Shown piece after piece: positions 25,396 to 33,311 of a stretch of 64,000 bases of DNA. Origin of the DNA: Paenibacillus_F sp047238265 (GTDB lineage Bacteria > Bacillota > Bacilli > Paenibacillales > NBRC-103111). Below the pieces are notes generated by a model. It searched no databases, was not told the DNA's origin, and saw only the letters and a list, made by a program, of their open reading frames with translations. Position 1 is the first letter of the stretch. Each line of letters begins with the position of its first letter. A program made the position numbers and the translations under genes. The stretch covers positions 3,038,001-3,102,000 of the forward strand of contig NZ_JBDFMM010000001.1 of assembly GCF_047238265.1 (NCBI RefSeq). The letters run 5' to 3'.

Positions 25396-25818
25396 TTAAA
25401 ACAGAAGAATCGTACATGTGAGCGCTATATACAAACAAAGCGGACTATACAACCACGTATCATTTCTGGCAAATACCGTATGCTTTACTTTTTTGAAAAA
25501 CCCTACATGTCTAAAGTCACCGGCCGACCGTAAAAAGAAGACAGAAGCGCAAACGATACACCCCGTTTTTGTAACGCTATTGGCCGGTAATACAGCTATG
25601 TAACCGCCTTGAACCAGGAGTATCAAACAAACCGTTAAAAGAAGAACAGCCACTAACAGCGTAACCGACTTCCCCGGAGTAAAAGCAGGTTTAAGCTCCC
25701 CCGCTTTCGAAGGTATGACAGCACCGACTCCCCAGCGCCCTCCATAAGCCCAATACATATGTAGCAGACTGATCAGAGCCAAAATACTCACGCTTGACAA
25801 TACTATCACGGATTTCAT
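25396..25818 (-). CDS. DUF3995 membrane protein
   Basis: A 140-residue protein with four TM helices. It shows the DUF3995 hallmark LLHMYWAYGGRWGVGAVIPSK in TM1 and the loop after it, and FFLRSAGDFRHVGFFKK before the last helix. The family's function is unknown. The ATG at 25818 has GGGAGG. A palindrome at 25886-25903 upstream shares its sequence with one in front of the tetR gene at 26.4 kb, so this gene is the likely target of that repressor. Confidence 0.85.
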   Translation of the reverse strand: MKSVIVLSSVSILALISLLHMYWAYGGRWGVGAVIPSKAGELKPAFTPGKSVTLLVAVLLLTVCLILLVQGGYIAVLPANSVTKTGCIVCASVFFLRSAGDFRHVGFFKKVKHTVFARNDTWLYSPLCLYIALTCTILLF

Positions 25819-25885
25819 TAAACCCGCCTCCCGATACAATTTTCAGAGAATGTCCGGAAACCTGACAAGGTTTCCAAGCAAGTAA

Positions 25886-25903
25886 ACATACGCCTCCGTA
25901 TGT
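25886..25903. promoter_or_regulatory. TetR operator candidate before the DUF3995 gene
   Basis: ACATACG-cctc-CGTATGT is a perfect 7-bp inverted repeat with a 4-bp centre. The same ACATACG-n4-CGTAT pattern occurs upstream of the tetR gene at 26485-26502. Confidence 0.65.
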
Positions 25904-25958
25904 CGATGCATTTTTATGTCCCCACAACGTATACAGCCGAATCGGGACATGAGCGTGT

Positions 25959-26474
25959 TCATAGCTTTACTAAAATTTCAAACATTTTGCCGATATCAAA
26001 ATTCGGATTGCTCTCAAACCGGGATATCCATCCTACATAGGTTAAATAGGTAAGTCTGGCCCTGTCAGCAGCCTCGGGTAACGTCAGTCCTCTCTTCTGA
26101 TACAAGACGGAAAGAAAATGAATTCTCTGTTCCTCGATATCGACTAACCGGGAAGCCACGACTGGATCATGTTTGGCCCAGGCATAAATGCCGGTTTCAA
26201 TTTGTTTGTCCCCGTTGTTGATGCTTAGATGAAGCAGTTGTTCCAACGAGAAGGTCCCCTGTTCCACATTCTCAATGATCCGTTTGGTCGCGTGATCTTC
26301 CCAATAATCCAGCATGGAATCCAGAAGTTCTTTACGGTCCCGAAAATAATGGTAGAAACTGCCTTTGCTGATTCTCAGTGCCTTGGCAAGTACTTCGACA
26401 CGAACTTCATGTATGCCGCTTTTGGCCAGTTTATGTATTCCGGCTTTTACCCAATCTTCCCTCGTTAATTGCAT
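25959..26474 (-). CDS. TetR family transcriptional regulator
   Basis: A 171-residue regulator, rather short for the family. The HTH reads REDWVKAGIHKLAKSGIHEV then VEVLAKALRISKGSFYHYFRDRKELL (recognition helix). The C-terminal domain is helical. Start ATG with GGGGGAG close by. Because the operator-like palindrome occurs in front of both this gene and the DUF3995 gene, it probably represses both. Confidence 0.88.
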   Translation of the reverse strand: MQLTREDWVKAGIHKLAKSGIHEVRVEVLAKALRISKGSFYHYFRDRKELLDSMLDYWEDHATKRIIENVEQGTFSLEQLLHLSINNGDKQIETGIYAWAKHDPVVASRLVDIEEQRIHFLSVLYQKRGLTLPEAADRARLTYLTYVGWISRFESNPNFDIGKMFEILVKL

Positions 26475-26484
26475 AACTCCCCCT

Positions 26485-26502
26485 GGATACGGCAGCGTAT
26501 GT
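26485..26502. promoter_or_regulatory. TetR operator candidate before tetR
   Basis: On the minus strand ACATACG-ctgc-CGTATCC, 11 bp before the tetR start. It matches the site at 25886-25903 in 12 of 14 arm positions. Confidence 0.6.
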
Positions 26503-26570
26503 TTTTCATCAGAATACGGTGCGCACTATATTTTGTCAATGGAGAAGGATGAATTCACACCGCGTTCTTC

Positions 26571-26599
26571 TTGGGAACTTACAGAATTCCTGTTATAAT
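26571..26599 (+). promoter_or_regulatory. Predicted sigma-A promoter of the leader-peptide/Bcr-CflA unit
   Basis: TTGGGA (-35), 17-bp spacer, TATAAT (-10). Transcription would begin near 26606, directly before the first CCCCCTATAAA segment, giving a leader RNA of about 130 nt. Confidence 0.6.
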
Positions 26600-26611
26600 A
26601 CTCGCTATAGT

Positions 26612-26727
26612 CCCCCTATAAAAAATGAAGGTGAAATTATATGCTGTCATTTGCCCGATTGATTAAATGCAAGCCCCCTATCCCGTAATAATCGTGCCGA
26701 ATTGAGATTTTTCAATTTATAGGGGGC
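26612..26727 (+). promoter_or_regulatory. Translational attenuator: two anti-Shine-Dalgarno copies and the sequestered SD
   Basis: CCCCCTATAAA (26612-26622) is an exact 11-nt complement of TTTATAGGGGG (26716-26726), the region holding the exporter's ribosome binding site. A second segment GCCCCCTAT (26673-26681), inside the leader ORF, is an exact 9-nt complement of ATAGGGGGC (26719-26727). The two pairings exclude each other. A ribosome stalled on the leader ORF would cover the second segment. This matches the design of erm, cmlA and fexA translational attenuators. Confidence 0.75.
26641..26688 (+). CDS. Leader peptide MLSFARLIKCKPPIP
   Basis: A 15-codon ORF with an AAGGTGA site 6 nt before its ATG ends in TAATAA, 46 nt before the exporter's GTG. 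Codons 11-14 (AAG CCC CCT ATC) contain the anti-SD segment, so translation of the peptide and folding of the RNA are tied together. Its Pro-Pro end is of the kind prone to slow translation. An alternative frame starting at 26626 has no ribosome binding site. Confidence 0.65.
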   Translation: MLSFARLIKCKPPIP

Positions 26728-26734
26728 ATGAACT

Positions 26735-27919
26735 GTGTTAACCAAAAAAATCTCAACACCATCCATCCTGCTGTTTATTATTCTGGTGGGTTTTCCGCAA
26801 ATTAGCGAAACGATCTACACGCCTTCTTTACCGGACATCGCGGATCAGCTCCAGGCCAGCCGGAACTTGATCCAGTTGACGCTCAGTATCTACTTCCTGG
26901 GCTTTGGCCTCGGTGTTTTCTGCTGGGGAAGACTTTCGGATTTTATCGGTCGTCGTCCCGCGCTGCTTTGGGGTATTCTCGTTTACGGGATCGGAAGCTT
27001 GGGATGTTATTTGTCCGGCTCCGCCGAATGGCTGCTGGCAAGCCGGTTCGTTCAGGCTTTTGGAGCCAGTACCGGCTCGGTTGTTACGCAAACCATTCTG
27101 CGCGAGAGTATCGACGGCGCCAGACGCCATGCCGTTTTTGCCCAAATTTCCGCTGCGCTGGCCTTTACTCCGGCGATCGGCCCGTTAATTGGCGGTTGGG
27201 TCGATCAAGCGCTCGGTTTCAGGGCCGTTTTCCTCACGCTTGTTATCATGAGCGCGGCCGTTTTCGCGTATACGTTCGCCGCACTTCCTGAAACCAAAGG
27301 AGCCCTGACGACTGACATCAAAATCCGGTCCGTGTTCCGGCGTATGATCGGCGATAAAAAGTTATGGGCATTCGGCTTCCTCATCGGTGCGACTAACGGT
27401 CTTTTGTTCAGTTATTATGCCGAGTCACCGTTTATTTTTATGGAATATTTTCAACTGACACCGGGCGAATTCGGTATTTTCGGTATTCTTGTGGCGCTTT
27501 CTTCCATTCTCGGCGCTTTGTTGTCGAAAAAACTGTTAACGAGATTCACCGCTGAGAAGATCATCGTCACCGGTACGGCCGTATCCGCTGCCGGAGCGGC
27601 CTGCATGACCGCCATTATCTTGTTCAAGGCGAGTCCTTCCGCTTCCTTTCTCTTCCTGCTGGCCGTCTGTATCTTCGTCTTCCTGCTTGGAATCGGGATG
27701 GCTATCCCCAACTGCCTAAGCTTGGCTCTGGTCCGGTACGGCGATGTACTCGGGACTGCGGGCGCCATCTTCGGCTTGGGCTATTATATCCTTGTCAGTT
27801 TGATCACAAGCGGTATGAGTTACCTTCACAACGATTCTTTACTCACCATGCCGCTGTATTTTCTCGTCTTGTCGCTGATCATGGTATTCGTAAGCAAAAA
27901 GCTGCTGCCCGTAAAATAA
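26735..27919 (+). CDS. Bcr/CflA family MFS drug-resistance exporter
   Basis: A 394-residue, 12-TM DHA1 transporter. It shows YTPSLPDIADQL at the start, GRLSDFIGRRPALLWGI (motif A), RFVQAFGASTGSVVTQTILR (motif B region) and FTPAIGPLIGGWVDQALGFR (motif C, antiporter signature). The Bcr/CflA family includes bicyclomycin and chloramphenicol (CmlA) exporters. Translation starts at GTG, 8 nt after GGGGG; an ATG at 26728 is out of frame and too close. The upstream leader suggests induction by a ribosome-targeting drug (inference). A perfect terminator follows. Confidence 0.9.
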   Translation: MLTKKISTPSILLFIILVGFPQISETIYTPSLPDIADQLQASRNLIQLTLSIYFLGFGLGVFCWGRLSDFIGRRPALLWGILVYGIGSLGCYLSGSAEWLLASRFVQAFGASTGSVVTQTILRESIDGARRHAVFAQISAALAFTPAIGPLIGGWVDQALGFRAVFLTLVIMSAAVFAYTFAALPETKGALTTDIKIRSVFRRMIGDKKLWAFGFLIGATNGLLFSYYAESPFIFMEYFQLTPGEFGIFGILVALSSILGALLSKKLLTRFTAEKIIVTGTAVSAAGAACMTAIILFKASPSASFLFLLAVCIFVFLLGIGMAIPNCLSLALVRYGDVLGTAGAIFGLGYYILVSLITSGMSYLHNDSLLTMPLYFLVLSLIMVFVSKKLLPVK

Positions 27920-27951
27920 GGCGGCATTCTCAGGCAAGCGTCCTTCAATGC

Positions 27952-27994
27952 AAAAGCCGATTTTCTGAATTCAGAAAATCGGCTTTTTTTCTTT
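27952..27994. terminator. Bidirectional terminator between convergent genes
   Basis: A perfect 18-bp palindromic arm (AAAAGCCGATTTTCTGAA and complement) with U-runs on both strands between the exporter and the prenyl-synthase gene. Confidence 0.9.
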
Positions 27995-28028
27995 TTAAAA
28001 AGAACCTTATGTTTGGGCTCCCGCACGA

Positions 28029-30413
28029 TTAATGATCCCGTCCGACTATATAAGTCAACAAATGCTTCAGGAAAGCGGTATTCCGCGGGACTTCTTTCAG
28101 CGTTTCCATAGCCAGGCAGTAATGTTCCCACATCTCTTTACCTGCGCCGTCCTGTCCCAATATCGTTACGAAAGTCGAGTTGTTGTTTTCGATATCCTTT
28201 CCGGCAGGTTTACCGAGCACATCCACGCTTCCCTCCGCATCAAGCAAATCGTCCTTGATCTGAAAAGCAATGCCCGCATGATAGGCGAACTTTTTCAACG
28301 CTTCGATCTCGGAAGCCGGAACTTCCGCAAGAATGGCCGGCATAACGAGAGCCGCCTCGAACGCGATGCCGGTTTTATAAAAGCAGATCCGGTTCAACTG
28401 CTCCAGGGTCAATGCTTTTCCCCTGGCTTGCAGGTCCATCGCCTGCCCCATACACATCTCTTCGGTCTTTTCAGCCGAGTAGCGGATAAGTTCAAGTACG
28501 GATTTGGCCGGAAAACGATCTAGCGACGTCTGCTCTTGGGTAGCCTTCTGGATCAGGTAAAGGCCGGTCAGTTCGGCGGTGGCAATATTATGCACCTGAT
28601 GCAGGGTCGGCCGTCCTCTCCTCGTGGATGCGTTATCCTGGGAAGGCAGATCATCGAAGATGAGGGAAGCGGTGTGCATATATTCGAGCGATCTCAGCAG
28701 CGGGACGATCTCCTCCGCTTGCAGGCCGTATTCGTTCACGCCCATCACCCAGGTCAAAATAGGCCGGATACGCTTCCCCGAGCCTTCCAGACTGTAATTG
28801 GCCGCGTCAATCAGCGCTTCTTTCATCTCCGGCATTCCGTGAGGCTTGGCTATGTGCAGAAAGCTGTTGATCCGGTCACGTACGTTGGCGACCGTATCGG
28901 AGAAGGCTTCTTTCTCCCTCCGGTTGTTGCGCAGAACGGTAACGACCTGGTCCCGCAGCAGTTTGTCAAAGAAATCGACATCGTCCGCTTTGCTTACCAT
29001 GGTTTGGACAAGACGATTAAACTCGGGATCACCGGATGCGAATATATTCATGATGCTGTTATACTTTTCGGCTCCGAGACGTTCTTTGCATCGTTTGAGA
29101 CCGTTAATCGCACGGTCCAAGATGACCTCCCGGGTCTTGGCATCGGAGCCGTACACGTTATGAATCAGATGGGAAATAACCGTCCAATACAATTCATAGG
29201 GATTGATCAGATCGGGACGGCGATCCCGGTATTTTAAATAGTAGGTATAGGGTGTTACCGCGCCTTCTTCCCTGTCATCGAACATATCGGCGAAGTCGTC
29301 GGCCAACTGATTGTAAATGCCGTAATAAAAAGTCCGGTTGTCAAAGCCTTCGTCCGCGTCTGCGCTAAGCACGGAACGCACAATCAGCCGGGAGGAAGAT
29401 GATTTTAAAATGATGGGGATATACAGTTCTTCATTCGTGTAAGACTCGCAGGACAGATCCTTCTTACGGTCAAGCTCCTGGGAGTGGAAAAATACATACG
29501 ATTGTTCGTAAAAGATTTTTAATGTTTCGGGCCGCTGATACGACTGGATCGACTGAAAAGCATCCCGCAGTTCCGCATGCACGAATTCCAGCAAAGTCCG
29601 GTTATTGTCGAACCAATCGCCTAATTCAGGTACGCTTCCCGTCAGAAGCGCGTCTCGAATCATGCCCGTAAACTCTTCTTTCTCCCAGTCGGTTAAAACC
29701 CCGGAATCGAGAAGATCGTCTATGAACGGATAGGTCAGCCCGTATGAATAGCCGAACCGGATGGCTTCATCCAGTCTGCGGGACCGTTCATCCGCCGGTG
29801 TTGCATCATCCATATCGTCGTTTACGTGCAGTATGACCCCGAGAATGATTTTGAGCAGTTTACGCTGGGCCTGCTCGGCATTCATTTCTTGCGGGATACG
29901 GGACGAAACGCTTTTGAGCTTGGCTATTAACCAAATGGCGGCGGATTCGATCCCTTCCTTCTGGGCCCACCGGTATAAGCCCGCCCAGCTTATATAATCC
30001 GGCTGATCCCCTCCGTCCGATTTGCCGGAACCTATCAGTTGGTCTTTAACGTCACCGATCAGGTGCCGGATCTTCTTCTGTGTGCCGGGGGAATCCAGGG
30101 CTTGGCCCAGATCACGCAAATAGATGTAGGAAATGCTCCGGTCCAGATAATCGTCCAATTTCCCCGTGTAACGGAGCCATTGGATGTACTTGGAATAGTC
30201 CCGTGAACCGGGATTTCTTTTTTTCCGGGTTAACAAGGAAAACAGCGAAAAAGGCGGGAGATGATCTTTTTTCCATAAGCGGATATCTTCAGTCAGGACC
30301 GGCACATAGCTCTTCTCCTTGACCTGCTTGTAAAGCGATGTAAAATACTGAGCGGCTCTCTGCTCAGCCAGCCGGTACCAGGCGTCGGCCTGGTCTGTAA
30401 ATGTCTCGTTCAT
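28029..30413 (-). CDS. Large two-domain polyprenyl synthase/terpene synthase-like protein
   Basis: This 794-residue protein is far longer than ordinary polyprenyl diphosphate synthases (about 300-350). The C-terminal third is a clear trans-prenyltransferase: GSGKRIRPILTWVMG, first Asp motif in SLIFDDLPSQDNASTRRGRPT, KTGIAFEAAL and second Asp motif in FQIKDDLLDAEG. The N-terminal 450 residues are helical and carry their own acidic motifs, HVNDDMDDATPADE (about 197-210) and NQLADDFADMFDDREEG (about 370-386), suggestive of a second metal-binding class I terpenoid-like domain. The ATG at 30413 follows GAGGTCG; a GTG 9 nt earlier is possible. It stands alone. Product unknown. Confidence 0.8.
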   Translation of the reverse strand: MNETFTDQADAWYRLAEQRAAQYFTSLYKQVKEKSYVPVLTEDIRLWKKDHLPPFSLFSLLTRKKRNPGSRDYSKYIQWLRYTGKLDDYLDRSISYIYLRDLGQALDSPGTQKKIRHLIGDVKDQLIGSGKSDGGDQPDYISWAGLYRWAQKEGIESAAIWLIAKLKSVSSRIPQEMNAEQAQRKLLKIILGVILHVNDDMDDATPADERSRRLDEAIRFGYSYGLTYPFIDDLLDSGVLTDWEKEEFTGMIRDALLTGSVPELGDWFDNNRTLLEFVHAELRDAFQSIQSYQRPETLKIFYEQSYVFFHSQELDRKKDLSCESYTNEELYIPIILKSSSSRLIVRSVLSADADEGFDNRTFYYGIYNQLADDFADMFDDREEGAVTPYTYYLKYRDRRPDLINPYELYWTVISHLIHNVYGSDAKTREVILDRAINGLKRCKERLGAEKYNSIMNIFASGDPEFNRLVQTMVSKADDVDFFDKLLRDQVVTVLRNNRREKEAFSDTVANVRDRINSFLHIAKPHGMPEMKEALIDAANYSLEGSGKRIRPILTWVMGVNEYGLQAEEIVPLLRSLEYMHTASLIFDDLPSQDNASTRRGRPTLHQVHNIATAELTGLYLIQKATQEQTSLDRFPAKSVLELIRYSAEKTEEMCMGQAMDLQARGKALTLEQLNRICFYKTGIAFEAALVMPAILAEVPASEIEALKKFAYHAGIAFQIKDDLLDAEGSVDVLGKPAGKDIENNNSTFVTILGQDGAGKEMWEHYCLAMETLKEVPRNTAFLKHLLTYIVGRDH

Positions 30414-30575
30414 AGGATGCACGACCTCGACTTCTATTTGGTTAAACCGTCTTAAAGGAACAGTCCCTTCGCCGGACGGTAACCGATTTTGTTCTATTTA
30501 TACGGGAAAAAACCGTTCAGGTTACGAAATGTTTATCCCGGACTTTAAAAAACCATTCGAAAAGATGCCAAGCGA

Positions 30576-30617
30576 AAAATAAAAGAGCGTCTGTGATGGC
30601 CACAGCGCTCTTATTTT
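30576..30617. terminator. Hairpin, terminator-like, both directions
   Basis: AAAATAAAAGAGCG pairs with CGCTCTTATTTT, with an inner CTGTG/CACAG stem and U-rich flanks. Confidence 0.6.
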
Positions 30618-30777
30618 AATCATTTCCCGTACGATCGTACCGGATTCGATTATGCTTTTGAAGCAATTTCTACTCATTCTAATTAAACAGCTCGGGTGAA
30701 AAAGGATTCAGCGAACAAGAAAGGTGTCCGGCTTCCCTTACACTAAGCTTTCTCTGCGATAGCCATGAACTCGTATC

Positions 30778-30822
30778 AACGTCAAATACCCCGCCTAACA
30801 AAGCGGGGGTATTTGACGTTTA
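30778..30822 (-). terminator. Strong hairpin after the anti-sigma gene
   Basis: A 17-bp stem AACGTCAAATACCCCGC and complement around a short loop. It lies 80 bp downstream of the anti-sigma gene on the minus strand. Confidence 0.65.
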
Positions 30823-30900
30823 TTTTCATGCAAGCCGATGCTCATCAGGTCCGGTTTTATCATGGTTTAATGAGCGGGGGAACCGTTTCGGCTTGCCTAG

Positions 30901-31956
30901 TTATTTCTTAGAGGATGCTTCATTTTTGTGTTCAATCACTTGCAATACTTTAGGTTCAATAGCTTTTAACATTTGTTCATTCGATTGATTACTTTTAGGT
31001 ACTTCGCCTTGCTTTTCTCCTTGAAGCTGTCCGTCAACCTGTGTTTGGGAAATAACATCAATCACCTGTTGTTTGGAGACATTTTTAGAAGCCGCTACTT
31101 CCACCACAGATTTACCCTTTGCCAATTCGTCTTTCAATTCGGCCGGGCTGATTTTCAGTAAAGAAAACAGTTTCGGATCATTCAAGAAATTATCGGCATA
31201 ATAATCGGGCTTGCCGTCTCTCGTGAAATACCCTTCTACCTTATCGGCTACGGGTGCAGTCTCGCCTCCGATCAGAGAAGCACTGATCGTATTACCTTGA
31301 ACGAATACCTGGTAGAATGGTGTTTGAGAACCTTTTTTGCTGTAATTCAGCATAAACGTTTTTTGATCCGGATTTTCCATTTGCTCCATCGCAAATTCGT
31401 ACTCTTTCACGCCGCCGTACAGTTTATCAATCAGATAATCCGTCTTTGTTTTGATTTCCTGATCGGTTAAAGCGGTGACCGGCTTGCCCGCAGGCTCCCA
31501 ATTCTCTTGAATCACGTGCTCGATAGCACCCGTGCCGGCATTGGTATGGAGGGTAATCTTTTTACCGGTTCCTCCTTTTTCCTGCAGGATGATGCTTGTT
31601 TGAACCCCTTGAACTTGGCTGGCTTCAATTATTTCAAACGATTTTGTTTCGGGAAATGCATGGTACAGCTTATCGAGTGCCGCTTTGCCGACTTCATCGG
31701 TTTTGACTTGCTCGGATGTCATTGGTGTTCTCGTAAGCATTTCAATCAGAGTTGGAGCCGCGTAGGCAGCGGTTGGAATCAGGATCGCAGCGGCAACTAT
31801 TCCGCTAATTAGTCTTTTCTTCATGGTTGGTTCTCTCCTTTTTTGTTGGAAATAAGTAGAATAGGATTGTTCGATTCGTCTGGTAACGGCCGGAGGACAT
31901 TCCATCGTTTCTGCTTCTTCGTGAAGATGTTCTCGGATTTTGCGTTCAATAGTCAT
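30901..31956 (-). CDS. Putative anti-sigma factor (single TM, long extracytoplasmic domain)
   Basis: This 351-residue protein has a cytoplasmic N-terminus of about 45 residues (TIERKIREHLHEEAETMECPPAVTRRIEQ, shown partly: HLHEEAETMECPPAVTRRIE), one TM helix (LISGIVAAAILIPTAAYA) and an outer domain of about 280 residues. Its start overlaps the sigma gene's end by 11 bp, so both are translationally coupled, as for ECF sigma/anti-sigma pairs. No zinc-binding ZAS motif is present. The outer domain contains a region like DUF2092/PepSY folds (TDYLIDKLYGGVKEYEFAME) but I cannot name it. Confidence 0.65.
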   Translation of the reverse strand: MTIERKIREHLHEEAETMECPPAVTRRIEQSYSTYFQQKRREPTMKKRLISGIVAAAILIPTAAYAAPTLIEMLTRTPMTSEQVKTDEVGKAALDKLYHAFPETKSFEIIEASQVQGVQTSIILQEKGGTGKKITLHTNAGTGAIEHVIQENWEPAGKPVTALTDQEIKTKTDYLIDKLYGGVKEYEFAMEQMENPDQKTFMLNYSKKGSQTPFYQVFVQGNTISASLIGGETAPVADKVEGYFTRDGKPDYYADNFLNDPKLFSLLKISPAELKDELAKGKSVVEVAASKNVSKQQVIDVISQTQVDGQLQGEKQGEVPKSNQSNEQMLKAIEPKVLQVIEHKNEASSKK

Positions 31957-32521
31957 TGATTCTTTCCATCCTTTCCGGGGGGAGATTCCATACGTTTTTT
32001 CGAAGCGACTGTAGACCGGCATGATATCTGGACTTGACGGTACCCAGCGGAATATCGAGCAATGTCGCGATTTCCTCCAGTGTATAGTCATGGAAAAAGC
32101 GTAGAACAATCACCGCTCGCTGTTTGTCGGTCAGTTTTTGAATAGCCTGCGATATCATCTGGTTCGTCCCGTCCGTCAATACCGCAGGCTGATCCCAGTG
32201 AGACTCTTCCCGGGAGAAGGCTCGGATGCGCTCGAAAATCCGGAATCTCCGCCAGCTTTTGACCCGAAATCTCTGCACTTGGCGGATGACCAGGCCGTGC
32301 AGCCAGAAGTGGAAAGGCCGGTTCGTATCATAGTTGGCAAGTGAGGTCCACATTTGCATATAGATCTCATTCATGACATCTTCCCGGTCCTGCCGATGAT
32401 CCACCAGAAAGGAAACGGTTCGGTAAACGTCCTGATAGGTGGCGTCATACATCTCGTGAAACGCCTGTTGGTCACCATCCTTCATTTTTGCGAGCAATTG
32501 GTACATATATTCACTTTGCAT
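31946..32521 (-). CDS. ECF RNA polymerase sigma factor
   Basis: A 191-residue sigma-70 family protein. Region 2 is GDQQAFHEMYDATYQDVYRTVSF followed by REDVMNEIYMQMWTSLANYD. Region 4 is LTDKQRAVIVLRFFHDYTLEEIATLLDIPLGTVKSRYHAGLQSLR (core LEEIATLLDIPLGTVKSRYH). Start ATG with AGGAGGG. It is coupled to the membrane protein downstream, which probably holds it inactive until an envelope signal arrives. An autoregulated promoter is expected in the 32.5-32.6 kb region but I could not identify it. Confidence 0.9.
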   Translation of the reverse strand: MQSEYMYQLLAKMKDGDQQAFHEMYDATYQDVYRTVSFLVDHRQDREDVMNEIYMQMWTSLANYDTNRPFHFWLHGLVIRQVQRFRVKSWRRFRIFERIRAFSREESHWDQPAVLTDGTNQMISQAIQKLTDKQRAVIVLRFFHDYTLEEIATLLDIPLGTVKSRYHAGLQSLRKNVWNLPPERMERINDY

Positions 32522-32657
32522 TCAGAGGGCCCTCCTGAGTAAGCAGCTTACACCCTATATTGTCTCTCTATCGAAAAAAGGTTCGGTTTTTTTATTTCTT
32601 TTTTAAAAAATTTCCGTGCCGGGAATAATACTATTTTAATTTGAGTTGGGGCATATT

Positions 32658-32697
32658 AAAAAACTATTTTCATCCAGGACTGTCTGGTTAGAATAGT
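32658..32697 (-). terminator. Second terminator-like hairpin
   Basis: CTATT...CCAG/CTGG...AATAG followed by six U residues on the minus strand. Confidence 0.5.
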
Positions 32698-32884
32698 GAC
32701 GGGATTTCTTAGGCAGACGCCGCCCATTCTGTTGACACCTATATTTTTGAATTCTAAATAATATCATCCCATACGGTCTACGAGAGGAAACTGCCGCTTC
32801 AGGCCGATGAGTGAGGCTGGGACGGCGCTACTTGCCGGACTATACATAGTCTTCACATGGTAAGAAACCGTCTGTTTTCAATAA

Positions 32885-32930
32885 AAAAGCAGGGATTAAC
32901 TTAGCGCCGGCTAAATTAGTCCCTGCTTTT
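32885..32930 (-). terminator. Intrinsic terminator of the DUF1801/DGPF/ECF42 operon
   Basis: A 21-bp stem (two G-U pairs) starting AAAAGCAGGGA with a 4-nt loop and U6 tail, 17 bp after the DUF1801 stop codon. Confidence 0.88.
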
Positions 32931-32946
32931 CGGGCGATCTGAGAAA

Positions 32947-33297
32947 TCAAAGCGAGCTTGAAGCTTGTACAACCAGAGAAACCAGAAGCCCGGAATCAAA
33001 CGTATCCCCTTTTCGCAGCTTTAACGTTTTTCTTTCGGGAGGACCGTCAAACATGCCTTCGGGCAGCTGGAGACCGGTGGCGTTGAAGATCGTGAAGCTT
33101 ACCGCATCTTTCGAGGTTGAAATGACTGCGGCGTATTTTCCGTTTTTCAGAAAATGCGGCTTTTTGTACTGAATCCGTTCCGACGCCTCGGGAATCGCCT
33201 GATGAACGACTTCACGCAGCCCGGCGGACAGTTCTTTCTGCCATTGTTCTTTCAGCGCTTCAATAAAATCGGTTACTTCCTGGTTTGTGGTGGTCAT
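32947..33297 (-). CDS. DUF1801 (YdhG-like) family protein
   Basis: A 116-residue protein with the DUF1801 pattern: WQKELSAGLREVVHQAIPEASERIQYKKPHFL and KYAAVISTSKDAVSFTIFN (both cut to short forms: IPEASERIQYKKPHFLKNGK). The family has a small alpha/beta iron-chaperone-like fold of uncertain function. It has an AAAGGAGA site and lies 14 bp after a YCII gene, so it belongs to the ECF42-associated operon. Confidence 0.82.
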   Translation of the reverse strand: MTTTNQEVTDFIEALKEQWQKELSAGLREVVHQAIPEASERIQYKKPHFLKNGKYAAVISTSKDAVSFTIFNATGLQLPEGMFDGPPERKTLKLRKGDTFDSGLLVSLVVQASSSL

Positions 33298-33311
33298 GTT
33301 CCAGTCTCCTT

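Larger units (their letters stand above)
30423..30900. other. Intergenic stretch with two strong hairpins
   Basis: About 480 bp without a gene. It holds the promoter of the prenyl-synthase gene and two terminator-like hairpins (30576-30617 and 30778-30822), with nothing recognised between them. Confidence 0.6.
32522..32946. other. Intergenic stretch of about 425 bp with two terminators
   Basis: Holds the sigma gene's promoter region and two minus-strand terminators (32658-32697 and 32885-32930). The AT-rich centre shows no ORF with a ribosome binding site. Confidence 0.6.

Noticed and set aside
26626..26667. Alternative leader ORF MKVKLYAVICPID before the Bcr/CflA exporter
   Set aside because: No ribosome binding site, and it does not contain the anti-SD segment; the overlapping ORF at 26641 has both.
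26728..26800. ATG at 26728 as start of the exporter
   Set aside because: It is out of frame with the MFS protein and only 1 nt after the GGGGG site; the GTG at 26735 is in frame with proper spacing.
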